64,000 nucleotides of DNA from Prunus persica. Lineage: Eukaryota > Streptophyta > Magnoliopsida > Rosales > Rosaceae. The stretch is from positions 39,600,456 through 39,664,455 of the forward strand of contig NC_034009.1 in NCBI RefSeq assembly GCF_000346465.2. Direction: 5' to 3'. The position numbers were made by a program, and so were the translations under genes. This document shows, piece by piece, positions 34,662 through 45,735 of the stretch (the first letter of the stretch is position 1; every line of letters begins with the position of its first letter). The notes beneath the pieces are model-generated. The model saw only the letters and a program-made list of their open reading frames with translations, ran no database searches and was not told where the DNA came from.

Positions 34662-36270
34662 CACTACTACAAAAAAGCAAAAAGACGACGGTAAATCACC
34701 GTCGTGTATTCGGTTTTTCAATGGTCGTGGAATCCACCGTCATCTTTTCCCTCATAAACCACGACGCTAAATCACCGTCGTTGTTACAATATACAACGTC
34801 ATCAACAAATACAAAACGACGTCTTTGTACTGCAAAAAGATCTAAAAAAGCAATCGATGATGAGAAAAGACGACCAACTCTCTAAACAAACCGTCGTTAA
34901 AAAGAAAAAATATGACACATATTAACAGAACATGGCCGCAAGATAGACATACAACGACGAAAATTAAAATAAGACGCCGTTAAATATCATTTTCACGACA
35001 ATAAAAAATATGTCGTCTTTAAATACATTAGAAGACGACGTTATTGATACCTACTACGTCGCCTATATAAAAATAACCGTCGTAAAATAAATTTTCCACT
35101 TCGATTTTTCTATAAAAGATGACGTGGAAATAGTTGTCAGTGTCATTATTTACGACGTATGTATTTATAGAGTAGACGTTGAACAACGAAACAACGTCGG
35201 TTACAAATATATGAGAGTCGTATTACAAAATTTATACGTCCTATTTTCAGAAACAAACAACGACGATAAATATTAGACGTTGTTAAATAAAACAACGTCG
35301 AAAACAAATAAAAACAGACGTGTTTAGTCTGCTAAAGTTCTAAAAAATAGTCGAGGATGAGAATAGACGACCAACTCAAACAAATCACCGTCGTTAAAAA
35401 GGAAAAATATGACACATATTAAAAGAACAAGGCCGCAAGATAGACATACAACGACGACAACTAAAACACTACGCCGTCAAATATAATTTTCACGACAAGA
35501 AAAAATATGACGTCTTTAAATACATGAGAAGACGACGTTATTGAAATATACTACGTTTCTTATTTACAAACAACCGTCGTGAAATAAATTTTCCACTTCG
35601 ATTTTTCTAAAAAAGATGATGTGGAAATAGTTGTCAGTGTCATTATTTACGACGTATGTATTTATATAGTTGACGTTGAAATGCGAAACAACGTCGGTGG
35701 CATTTATATAGTCGACGTTGTATTTATATGTATTCATTACTCACGACGCACTTATTAATATAGACGACGTTGAACTTCTAAACAACGTCGGTTCCAAATA
35801 AATGAGAGCCGTATTACAGAAAATATAGATGGCGTTGATTATGATGAGAGCCGTATTACAAATAACGTCGTTTAATTGATATTAGACGGCGGTTATAATG
35901 AATTACCGTCGGAATTCATTTCGTTCCTCTTCGTTTATAAAAGAACTTGCGACGTGGAAAATGTATGATGACGTCGTATTTTTTAACGTTCAGATTATAT
36001 ATCTCGTTTTTTAGACGTCGGTATTATGGGATTGGAGTCGTGTTATTTTGAATTACATGGCGGTTCTTAATCCTTCCCCGACGTGATATCCTGAATAATT
36101 GCTTCATAATAGCGTCGTGGTTCTTCATTGTTACGTTGCTTTAAGACGTCGGTAAATATGCTGAATAACTGGTTCACAATAACGTCGTGTTTTATTTGAA
36201 CGTAGAAAGTGAAGAAATCACATTACAATATATTACAAAATTAATGTCATACACTGCCAATTACATAAGC
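34662..36270. repeat. CACTA 3' subterminal motif array with 0.5-kb internal duplication
   Basis: Dozens of ACGACG/CGTCGT cores in both orientations, often as ACGACGGT or ACCGTCGT, at 10-60 base spacing. They are probable binding sites for the element's accessory protein, by analogy with TNPA sites in En/Spm. 34836-35310 and 35333-35780 are a direct duplication (shared blocks gacgaccaactc, aaaaatatgacacatatta, ggccgcaagatagacatac). No coding sequence. Confidence 0.85.
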
Positions 36271-36271
36271 A

Positions 36272-38938
36272 TCATTCAATCCATATATCTTCACACCCAT
36301 CTCGAATATTTTGACCGCCTAACTCACCCACCAGTTCATCAAATGTGTCAACATTTGGCATCCCTCTAGTAAATGGCTCACACTCAATTATCACATCACC
36401 TAAGACTTCATCACCAATAACATTATTATATTCTCTATTAGGCATTGATAACACTACCGACCAACCACGATGCATCGGGTCGTCAACAAAAAATATTTGT
36501 TTGACTTGAGAAGCCAAAACAAATTGGTCATTCCTATGTCCAATTTTACTCAAATCTACAAGGGTAAATCCAAGTTCGTCGACTACAAGACCAGAACTAT
36601 CTATCCAATCACACCTAAAGACTGGGATTGTAAACTTTTGGTAGTCAAGGTCCCAAATTTCTTGAATGACACCATAGAAACCCATATTTGAGAGAATTGA
36701 GTTTTTATCCTTGGCACTAGCAACTTGCATGGTATGTGCAAGTAAATAAACTCCACTATTTTGAGTTGTCCGCACATCATCTTGTGCCTTGATATTGAAT
36801 TTAATACCTTTAATAAGATAGCTCCTATATAATGGCACAGCCATGTTTGGACCAGCTGCTAGCCACCTTAAATTTTCTGATACGCCATGATTGTCTTCCT
36901 CAAGTTCACTTTGAACCTGCAAATTAATCATATATCTTAATGCAATCTAACATAGAAATAAGAAGAAAATTAAAAGAGAAATATGTTATTCAACAACATA
37001 TACCTTGAAGCGTAGCCATTGAATGAAAGTGTTATTGTGCTTATCCTGCAGCCACTTTGTGATTTAAGGTATGACAATCATGTGATTTAAGGCCAAGAAG
37101 TCTTGAATCTTGTAAAGATACAAGATTTTTAATATTTGAAGAATAACCTTCAGGGACCTTCATACCATAGAAAGAATTGCAAACCTCTCTCTTCTCTGCT
37201 CTTGACAAATTCCAAGGCCCAGGAGGCAAACGAGTACGTCTTTCTCCATACTCGGGTTGCAAATCAGTTTTGACCCCCATGTTCAATAAATCTAATCGAG
37301 CAGCAATCCCATCTTTATTTTTTCCAGGGATCTCCAGCAATGTACCAATGATACTATCGCAAACATTCTTCTCAATGTGCATAACATCTAGGGCATGCCT
37401 CACAGGAAGGTATTTCCAATACTCGAGATCAAAGAATATTGATTTCTTCTTCCAACAAACTCTGTCACCATTTTCAACCATGTGCAGCACTTCTTCTCCG
37501 GTTAATGGCTCGGGAGGTATGCCATATTCAGGTTTCCCATTAAAAGCTGCACGTTGCCTCCTATATGGATGATTGATTGGTAACCATTTTCTATGCCCAA
37601 TGTAACAAATTTTGTGGCCATTTTCAACCTGTGACTAGGTGTATCATCGCCGCATATTGGACAAGCTTTATATCCTTTAACAACACAACCAGATAAGTTT
37701 CCATAGGCGGGGAAATCATTAATTGTCCACATTAATGCAGCTCTGAGTGTAAAGTATTCTCCATTATGTGCATCATACACTCCTCTAATCCCATCCCACA
37801 AAGATTTTAAATCATCAATCAAAGGCTCCAAGTAGACGTCTATATCATTTTCGGGTTGTTTAGGACCGGAAATCAATAAGGTTAACATCATGAACTTTCG
37901 TTTCATGCACAGCCATGGAGGGAGATTATATGTAACTAAGATAACCGGCCAACAACTATATCTGCTACTTAGAGAACTGTGGGGATTGAATCCATCAGAT
38001 GAAAGAGCCAATCTCAAGTTTCTCGGCTCATTACCAAACTCAGGCCATTTATCATCAAGAAGTTTCCAAGACGGGGAATCCGCCGGATGAGACATCTGAC
38101 CGTCAATTGATTTTCTAGCAGCATGCCAAGTCAAACTCTTAGCTGTCTCATGTGATTGAAACATCCTTTTAAACCTTGGAATTGGAGGAAAATACCACAC
38201 CACCTTCGCTGGCACATCCTCTTTCAAGATTGAATCTTTGCCTTCCTTCCACCTTGAGATACCACAAGTAGGACAATTAGTTGAATCCTCATACTCCTTC
38301 CTATACAAGATGCAATCATTGGGGCATGCGTGCATTTTCTCATAACTCAGCCCCAATGCACACAAAGTCTTTTTTGCCTCATACATAGAGGTTGGTATTG
38401 TATTTCCTTCTGGAAGCAAATCGCCTTGAAGTATCAATAATTCTGTAAAACAGACATCACTCATCCCATGTTTTGCCTTCAAATTATACAACTTCACTAA
38501 TGCCGATAACTTCGTGTACTTTCTACAACCAGGGTACACTGGTTGATCTCCATCCCCAATCACATTGGCAAACTCATACGGATCGGAACCAAAATCACCA
38601 AAATCATTATCATCCATATCAATTTCTTCAGACACAAAACTGTACCTACTATGGCCATCATCTTCTTCAACATTTCTACTAGCATTAGTAGTTGCTTCCC
38701 AAGGTTCTCCGTGAAATGTCCAATTCTTATAGCTTTGGTCAATTCCATTAAAGTATAAGTGATCCCTTATAATTCCAACCCCAAACAACTTCAAATTAAC
38801 ACATTTAACACATGGACAACGGATATGTGTTGTAGTTAGAAGATTTTCTACAGCAAAGTTCAAAAATGCTTCCACCCCAAACTCATATGCCTTCGATCTT
38901 CTATCCGAGTGCATCCATGACTTATTCATCTCCGACAC
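36272..38938 (-). pseudogene. CACTA transposase (TNP2/TNPD type), frameshifted and internally deleted
   Basis: ATG at 38938. N-terminal transposase-associated domain (MNKSWMHSDRRSKAYEFGVE, CPCVKC) is followed by Transposase_21 (Cys pairs CPNDC, CPTCG; YFPPIPRFKRMF; LALSSDGFNPH; GYKACPICGDDTPS). One A is missing in the run near 37622, so the frame shifts. The continuation, GHRKWLPINHPYRR to HALDVMHIEKNVCDS, is in the next frame. Just after GLKSHDCH (near 37078) most of the DUF4218 region is gone and sequence resumes with DKHNNTFIQWLRFK (to 37004). A GT-AG intron (37003-36917) leads to the DUF4216 exon (36916-36272; WLAAGPNMAVPLYRSYLIKG). This family performs cut-and-paste transposition of CACTA elements; this copy cannot be functional. 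Confidence 0.9.
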
Positions 38939-40100
38939 TATAACCTATTATCTATAATAAAGTGAAAATACAGGCAATGACCATCACTATAGCAGATTAT
39001 ACAAAGATCTAATAGCAAGTAATACATAACAGAGACGACGGGTTTTAAACAAAAACAGACGTATTTGGCATATATAGACGACGGATTTTCAACAGACGTC
39101 GTCTAATATAAGTAATACAAACGACGGTTTATGAAAAAACCGTCGTGTATAAGTAATACAACGACGGTTTTTTCATAAACCGTCGTGTAATCGTCGTCGT
39201 ATGCCTAAAAAGGCGTCGTGTCTCAGTTTATTTTCAAGAACCCAAAACCCATTAAGAACACAACATATATATGAAACCAAGCAAGAAACCAACATATACA
39301 TGAAGCCAAGCATGAAAACAATAAATCCATTCCCAATTCAACATAACATAGGGTGATTAAAAGATCCGACAAAATTAAAACCATTCCCAATTCAACATAA
39401 CAGATAATGTAATCCATGAACCCATTAAACAGAAAATCCATGAACCTATACCTATAAGCACATTATTAACAGATCGCAAAGCATATACCTAAAACCCTTT
39501 AACAAAACAACCTAATATCATTCAATGAATTTACAAAGGGAAGATAGGGTTTGTACTTACAGGTTGGACGAGCTCACAGATTCGACGAAGCCTGGAGAGT
39601 GCAACTTTTAATTAGAGCAGAAGTGAGAGAGCGAATGTTATGTTGCGCGAAATCTGAAAATTTTAGGGTTCAGGGTTAGAAGTATAAGAATAAGAGCCAA
39701 ATATAAAAAAATTTAGGGCGCGCGAAAATTTTTAGAGCGCGCGCTCTTTAAAACGTCGAAAGAAAAACCATGGCGAAAGTTCTACAAGAACCGACGTAAA
39801 TGTAATATTCCACGACGAAAACACTTAACGTAACGCCGTTTATTTTGACGTTCATTTTTCGGATTAATTTTAAATTTATTTTGAATATTTTGATATAAAG
39901 ACGACTGAAAAACCACGTCGAAGTTAAGAAATTGAAAACGTTGTAAATTATAATAGACGACTTACATATTAAAATGACGTCGTTTAAAGTGGAAACCATG
40001 TCGGATATTTTACTGCACGACGTAACATATGTATTCCACGACTCAACCACCGTCGTTAACAATTAATACCCTAAACCCTTAAAACTAAATTATATAATTT
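38939..40100 (-). promoter_or_regulatory. CACTA transposase leader exon, intron and promoter region
   Basis: A leader exon ends at 39561 with a donor reading CCT/GTAAGTAC on the minus strand. The intron runs to an acceptor just before the ATG (ataggttatag near 38945). Upstream, 39710-39750 holds a GCGCGC-rich inverted pair (agggcgcgcg, agcgcgcgct), unlike the AT-rich surroundings. ACGACGG motifs recur at 39030-39210 and 39760-40060, so putative protein-binding sites lie inside the intron as well as the promoter. Confidence 0.6.
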
Positions 40101-40896
40101 TAAAAATTAAGTTTATAAAAGGGTTTATGGTTTTACAGCCTAATATATACCCTATACTACCCAAAAATTATACTTTAAAAATAAACCCCAATAAATAACA
40201 ACCCTAATCTCTAAACCCTAGACTCTAAACCCTAAACCATAAAACTAGAAGTGATTTTATGACTCATCAAAACAATTTTGTTTTGGATGGTCATTTTAAA
40301 TTTTTTTTATTCAAAATGAATTTTTTCAAGGTTTAGGGGGAAGAAAATATATCAATGACTTCATAGGAGTTGACTTTTCATTTTTCTGATTTATTTTAAA
40401 TTTATTTTGAATATTTTGATATAAAAATAATAAAATATTCTTATCACAATAACAAACCACGTCGGTGTTAATAAATTTTAGACGTTGTAAATTGTAATAG
40501 ACGACTAAGTTGTTAAAATGACGTCGTTTAAATGAGAAACCATGGCGGATATTTAACTATCCGACATAAAATATATATTCCACGACTTAACCGCTGTCGT
40601 TACAAAGTACTACCCTGAACCCTTAAGAAATTGAAGACGTTGTAAACCATAAACGACTCAATTGTTCAAAGAACGTCGTCTAAATATCCTTTTACGTCGG
40701 ATTTGGTTAAAACGAAACAACAAAAAACGACGGCTTTTGACTTTATTACGTCGTTGGAAAAGTATTACACGTCGGTTACGCAATTTGTATGTTTGTTTTT
40801 TTTTTTAATTTAAGAAAACCTCAACAAATTTTTACATTATATATTATAGACAAAATTTGTACATTATACATAAATATCAAGTGTTCAATAATTCCC
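40100..40896. other. CACTA intergenic spacer
   Basis: Between the two transposon genes. Contains aaaccctaga/aaaccctaaacc telomere-like words at 40225-40250 (too few and irregular to be a telomere track), and ACGACG motifs. 39960-40060 and 40495-40610 are diverged direct repeats (gacttacatatt..aatgacgtcgttta; agacgac.aa.tt.ttaaaatgacgtcg). Confidence 0.6.
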
Positions 40897-43800
40897 CTAT
40901 TCCAGGTGAAGGCAAACAAACTCTGACCATTCATTCCGGACTTCATCAATTGCTTCTTGGGGGTATGGCGCTTCCTGTTTTCCCTTGGCATACTGCATAA
41001 ACAATGACTATTAGGGTTTATAAATAAAAAGAAATTCAATCACAGACGACGATATTTTTCATAACCGACGTACTATATCTATTCAACGACGGTAATTTTA
41101 CATGACCGTCGTTGATAATACAAAAAACGACGTAAAATGTATGAAGGTAATTTCTTCTTACCTTCTTCTCAAACCCCAAGGAAGGATCCATGATGATGTC
41201 CCTCATGAAGCGCATCACATAATACCCGCATTCGACATTGCTGGGTTGCTTTGGTGTCCCTGACAGAGTTTTCCAAATGGCTGCCTTACGGCCTGGTCTG
41301 GCTATGTGAGAATTATAAATTTTTATAGCACTGTTCACAATGTTTTTGGCCTCTTCATCGACCACACGATTTCCTGGCAGAGGATCCAGAAAATAGACGG
41401 TTTCTCTCTTTGCTCTTACAATCAGCAAGATCCAATGACGGCTGCACAAAATTAATATAAAAACGACGGTTATTTACAATAACGACGTATTATAATGTTT
41501 CACACGACGAAATAAAGTAGCAATCGACGACATTTTACATTTATCACGACGATAAATAACTACCGACGTGGTTAGTAGTTTCAAACGACTCAATAAAATA
41601 AAACACCGACGTGGTTAGTTTATACGCTGTAATTTATTGAAAATCATAAAAACAAAATCCTGTTAAGGAGACTAACCCTGGATTGTAAGGCATCAGGAAA
41701 ATCTGTTCACCGTCAGTCTTTTGAAGTCGAGCTGCTAGTAAGCGTGATCTGTCAGCTATTGTGCCAGAGTTGGCACTAACTGTAGCAAGGTCGATAAAGC
41801 CAACCATATTGCACATATTTGCTCGTTTCAAAACATCGTGCAAGTGCCTAAATATATAAAATAATATAAACAAGTCAGCACAAAAAAACACACGACGGTT
41901 ATGTATAACAAAACGACGTATTATAAAATTTCACACGACGTACTGAAATAGACAACGACGTTATAATATATTTATCACGACGGTAAATACTAACGACGTG
42001 GTTAGTTAGTTAAGACGACGTAATAAATAAACCAACGACGTATTATTTTAGAATGACAAACCTCATATATACAAAAAAACACGACGGTTATGTATAACAA
42101 AACGACGTATTATAAAATTTCACACGACATACTGAAATAGACAACGACGTTATGATATACTAACGACGTGGTTAGTTGGTTAAGACGACGCAATAAATAC
42201 ACCAACGACGTATTATTTTAGAATGACAAACCTCATATATACAGCAATGACAGTGGCTCCTATTTCTTCCATGCCTGCAAATTGTGTAATATCTTCAGGC
42301 AGGAGGAAGGTATCGCGCTCTAGACCAAACACCTCCTTATCAATTGTAAAGTGCAGGGTCTTATCCTGAGGCACGAGTGTCGTTTCCACATAACGACAAA
42401 GGGAGTTTAAAGAAGATGGCGCCTCCATATTTGAATAATCAACAACTTTAATAACCTGTTTAAAGAAATATAAAAAATGACGTGGTAATTCAATAAAAAC
42501 GACGGTTTAAGGAATAAAACGTCGTCTGAAAAGAATTTAAACGTCGTCTGAAGAAACCGTCGTGGTGAATAATTTATTACGTCTTAAAAAAAATTCCGCC
42601 GTCTAAGTTGTAAACAAACGACGGTTTAAAGAAAAATATCGACGTCTGGAATTTTGAAAAACAAATAAAAAAGGCAAAGTTATGTGAACATACCTGGTCG
42701 TCATCTTCTTTCTCCTTTTCATCATGTTTTTCTTCTGTCTTCCCTTCATCTATTACGTCGAGAATGACTAACTCCGTCGTCTAAAAACCACAAAGTTTTA
42801 AAATAACGACGTTTAATGGCGTGTAAAACAAGTAAACTAAATACGACGTGGTATTGAAATACAAACGACGGTTTATGTTTAAAATCGTGGTGGTATGTAT
42901 TTCAAACGACGGTTTTATTAATAATAACGACATCTAATGGTTTTTAAAAAAACAGAGAATTCAAAGTTCAGATATGTTACCTTTTCTTCCTGATGTTTCC
43001 CATTTTTGGCAGTATCATCCTCAAAATGCTGGGATCTCACATCACCTCCAGAGCAGCTTGCTTTGTCAGACATTGGATTTTTGGGACTTTGGCTAATTCT
43101 GGGTTTAAGCATGCTTGGATCAAAATTGGGAATTAATTGGGAAAGCTGACTCAGGAAATGCTCCCTCTCAGCCTCTACCAATTGTTTCGTTCTAGCCTCC
43201 ATCCTTAAAGCCTCTTCCCTTGCCTTAGCTTCCATCTTTTTAGTCTCTTCTTGAAGGAGAACTCTTAAACTGTCCTTCAAACGGTCGTCAAAGCTCACTC
43301 TCTGTGGTTTGGGTAAATTGAAATATTGCCTTGGTGAGATCCCAGCACCTACTCCTCTCACTCTGCCTGGATGCTCGGGGCCCAAAGCCATGGTCAGCAC
43401 ATCATTGCTGCCAGAAACAGTGACTTTGCCTTCCGAGACTTGTTTTTGCAATTCATCCTAAAACAAAGATATATAAAAAAGTAAGAACAAAAACACACGA
43501 CGGTTATTTATATACAAACGACGTATTATATAATTTCACACGACGCAATAACATATAAATCGACGTTATTATAATTTATCACGACGGTAGTTTTTAAACC
43601 GACGTGGTTAGTTTTTAAAACGACGAAATGAATAAACCACCGACGTCTTATGCTTTATTTACAGATAACAGAGGGATGATTCAATATTCACACCTTTAAC
43701 GACCTTGTTTAAAATATTTCGACGTAGTAATTCAATACAAACGACGCGAAAATGAACCACCGACATCTTATGCTATAATTACAGAAAACAGAGTAGTGAT

Positions 43801-44730
43801 TCCTGATTTAGACCTTTAACGATGTGGTAATATCATTCACACGACGCAAAATATAACATAAGACGTAATAAGAATTATTCACAGTTTAATAAAAATTTAA
43901 AACAGAGTGAGTAGGCTTACAATTAATTTTGCTTTCTCTGCCACCTTTGGATCCGGGATGTTACCATGTTTGTCCTGTCTAGCTCTCTTCCATAAGGTAG
44001 ATCGATCAATTTCTACCCCAGGCATGGTTTCCTCCAATTGATCCTCCAAACCAGCATATCCTTTTCGAGACAATCGATGATTGTACTCAAGTTTCTCCCT
44101 AATCTGTGCATGTTGAGAATGCACAGACTCAAAATCTTTGGATAACCTTGAAGCTACAAAGGCATCCCATTGTGCTTTCTCTATGAATTTATATATTTCA
44201 GGGGGTTGGCTTAATCTCTCCCTGTCATTAGTGTATGGAAGGATATATTGCCTCGTTAGTGTAGACTTGAAATCCTTCCATTTCTTGGCAGCAGAAGCTA
44301 ACACAGAGCTCTTGCCCCCTTGACCTACCACAAAAGCAATGTCAACTGCTTCCCAAATCTGCTCCTTTATATCCTTGGAGATTTGAGCCTATTTCATGTC
44401 CACAAGTGGAACTCTGGAGCGTGCCAACACACCAATGTAGGACTGCATCTCACTATGTGCTTGGCCAATTCCTTTCCCCCTTTTATTGTACTCAACAATT
44501 GGCCTCAGTTTCTGAAGTTTTCTCTTCACAACATGAGGCATTGTGCTCATACCTCGACCAGACTTTGAATCATCAGAGATTGTTGTCGTGCTGGTTCGTT
44601 CTGTCTCAGCAGATGATGAAGCAAACTTCATCTTCTTCGAAGGCTTCACTTGAGGAGGTACCATTCCAAGGTCCTTACCTCCATTTTTCTTGGAGCCAGA
44701 ATCCTTACTTTGGTCTTAGTGAGAAACCAT
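40897..44730 (-). pseudogene. CACTA second gene: coiled-coil protein ending in Ulp1 (C48) protease
   Basis: Seven coding exons: 44730-43921, 43457-42981, 42780-42694, 42455-42232, 41847-41677, 41441-41162 and 40992-40897, all GT-AG and in phase. The N-terminal half has the plant transposon block KKWKDFKSTLTRQYILPY, the next exon a helical Glu/Arg/Ala segment (MEAKAREEALRMEARTKQ). The last three exons form a Ulp1-type protease core with HW (catalytic His), LDPL (Asp) and ECGYYVMRFMRDII (Cys). Two in-frame stops occur: TAA at codon 5 (44718-44716, after MVSH), and TAG at 44391-44389 where a Trp is expected after VDMK. A downstream Met (44664) would avoid the first but not the second. Ulp1 enzymes process or remove SUMO; the role in transposons is unknown. 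Confidence 0.85.
41892..42242. repeat. Tandem duplication of CACTA intron 4 including the exon 4 splice donor
   Basis: 41885-42073 and 42075-42242 carry the same order of blocks (acgacggttatgtataac, cgtattataaaatttcacacgac, acgtggttagtt, caacgacgtattattttag). Both end in gaatgacaaacctcatatata, i.e. the last bases of exon 4 with its donor. The inner copy creates a second, exon-less donor in the intron. Confidence 0.85.
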
Positions 44731-44743
44731 TTTTACAGACAAA

Positions 44744-45735
44744 ACTGCAAGTGAAAATATTTCAGGAAAAGATTAAGAACACAAACGACAGTTATTAATA
44801 AAATACGACGTATGATATGATTTTAAACGACGCAATGAAATAATCTCAGACGTAATAAATGTTTAAAACCAAGGTAATTAAACAACGACGAAATAATTAA
44901 CTATAAACGACGTGATAATTAACTATAAACGACGAAATATTTATATAACGTCGTGGTATTGATGTTCACACGACGTCAGTCGTAATATACCGTCGTCTAT
45001 ATAAGGATCCAAAACCCTTCTTTCTTTCTCTGTGAATGTTTGATTGCAGATTTGATTTTTCTGAACCATGGTTTTTGTTTTCTAATTTGATAAAATACAA
45101 GGCCAAGAAAGAAAGTTTTGGAATCTTATATAGACGACGGTATTTTAATATGACGTCGTGGTATTAACATTCACACGACGTAAAACAATAAGATACTGTC
45201 GTCTATATTAGATACCAACCCTACTTTCTTTTTCTTTATATTTTATCAAATTAGGGAAAAACAAAAACCATTGTTCAGAGAAATCAAACCTGCAATTAAA
45301 CAAGCAAATAAAAAAAAGACTATAATTTTAAAAACAACTTTGTCAATTTTCAGACGACGCTAGAACGACTGACGAACCGTCGTGGTCTACATATTTAACC
45401 ACGTACATAAGAAGCTACCGTCGTCTTATTTAGTTGAGGTAGTTGTCTTCAAAGTTGGAAACTTTCCCTCTTTGTCTGTATATTTTATTGAACTTGGAAA
45501 GAAGTAAAATGATTTTGGCCAGAAAAAAGGTAAAAAGATTTTTCAAACAAAAAACGTATGAGCATGCAAAACAACAACCAAAATAGTGAAAATGAAAGCT
45601 TACCTTTTGCGTGCAATGAAAGCAAGAGGAAGATTATGTTTAAGTTCAGAGACGACGAAGAAGAAGAGAGGAAGACGATGAGATACTCTGACAGTGCTCT
45701 GACAAGGAAAAAAGTCTAAAAGTTTTCTCTGGGAG
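44744..45735 (-). promoter_or_regulatory. Leader exon and 5' intron of the CACTA Ulp1-like gene
   Basis: On the minus strand a leader exon (about 45735-45604) ends ACGCAAAAG/GTAAGC. The intron ends CACTTGCAG at 44745, 14 bases before the ATG. The intron contains ACGACGG motifs and an inverted repeat (45035-45110 with 45215-45295). Confidence 0.65.
45035..45295. repeat. Inverted repeat (foldback) in the CACTA 5' intron
   Basis: Arms of about 70 bases: tttgattgcag...gaacca(t)ggtttttgtttt.ctaatttgataaaata, against its inverse tattttatcaaattag...aaaacaaaaaccattgttcag...ctgcaa. The spacer of about 110 bases holds ACGACG motifs. Such a hairpin could be transcribed into double-stranded RNA. Confidence 0.65.

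Noticed and set aside
34680..36200. Short regularly repeated ACGACGG words resembling a CRISPR-like or satellite array
   Set aside because: The words occur in both orientations with irregular spacing inside CACTA ends, as expected for transposon subterminal motifs; the DNA is a plant chromosome.
40195..40255. Interstitial telomere track
   Set aside because: Only a few irregular AAACCCTA words, too short for a telomeric remnant.
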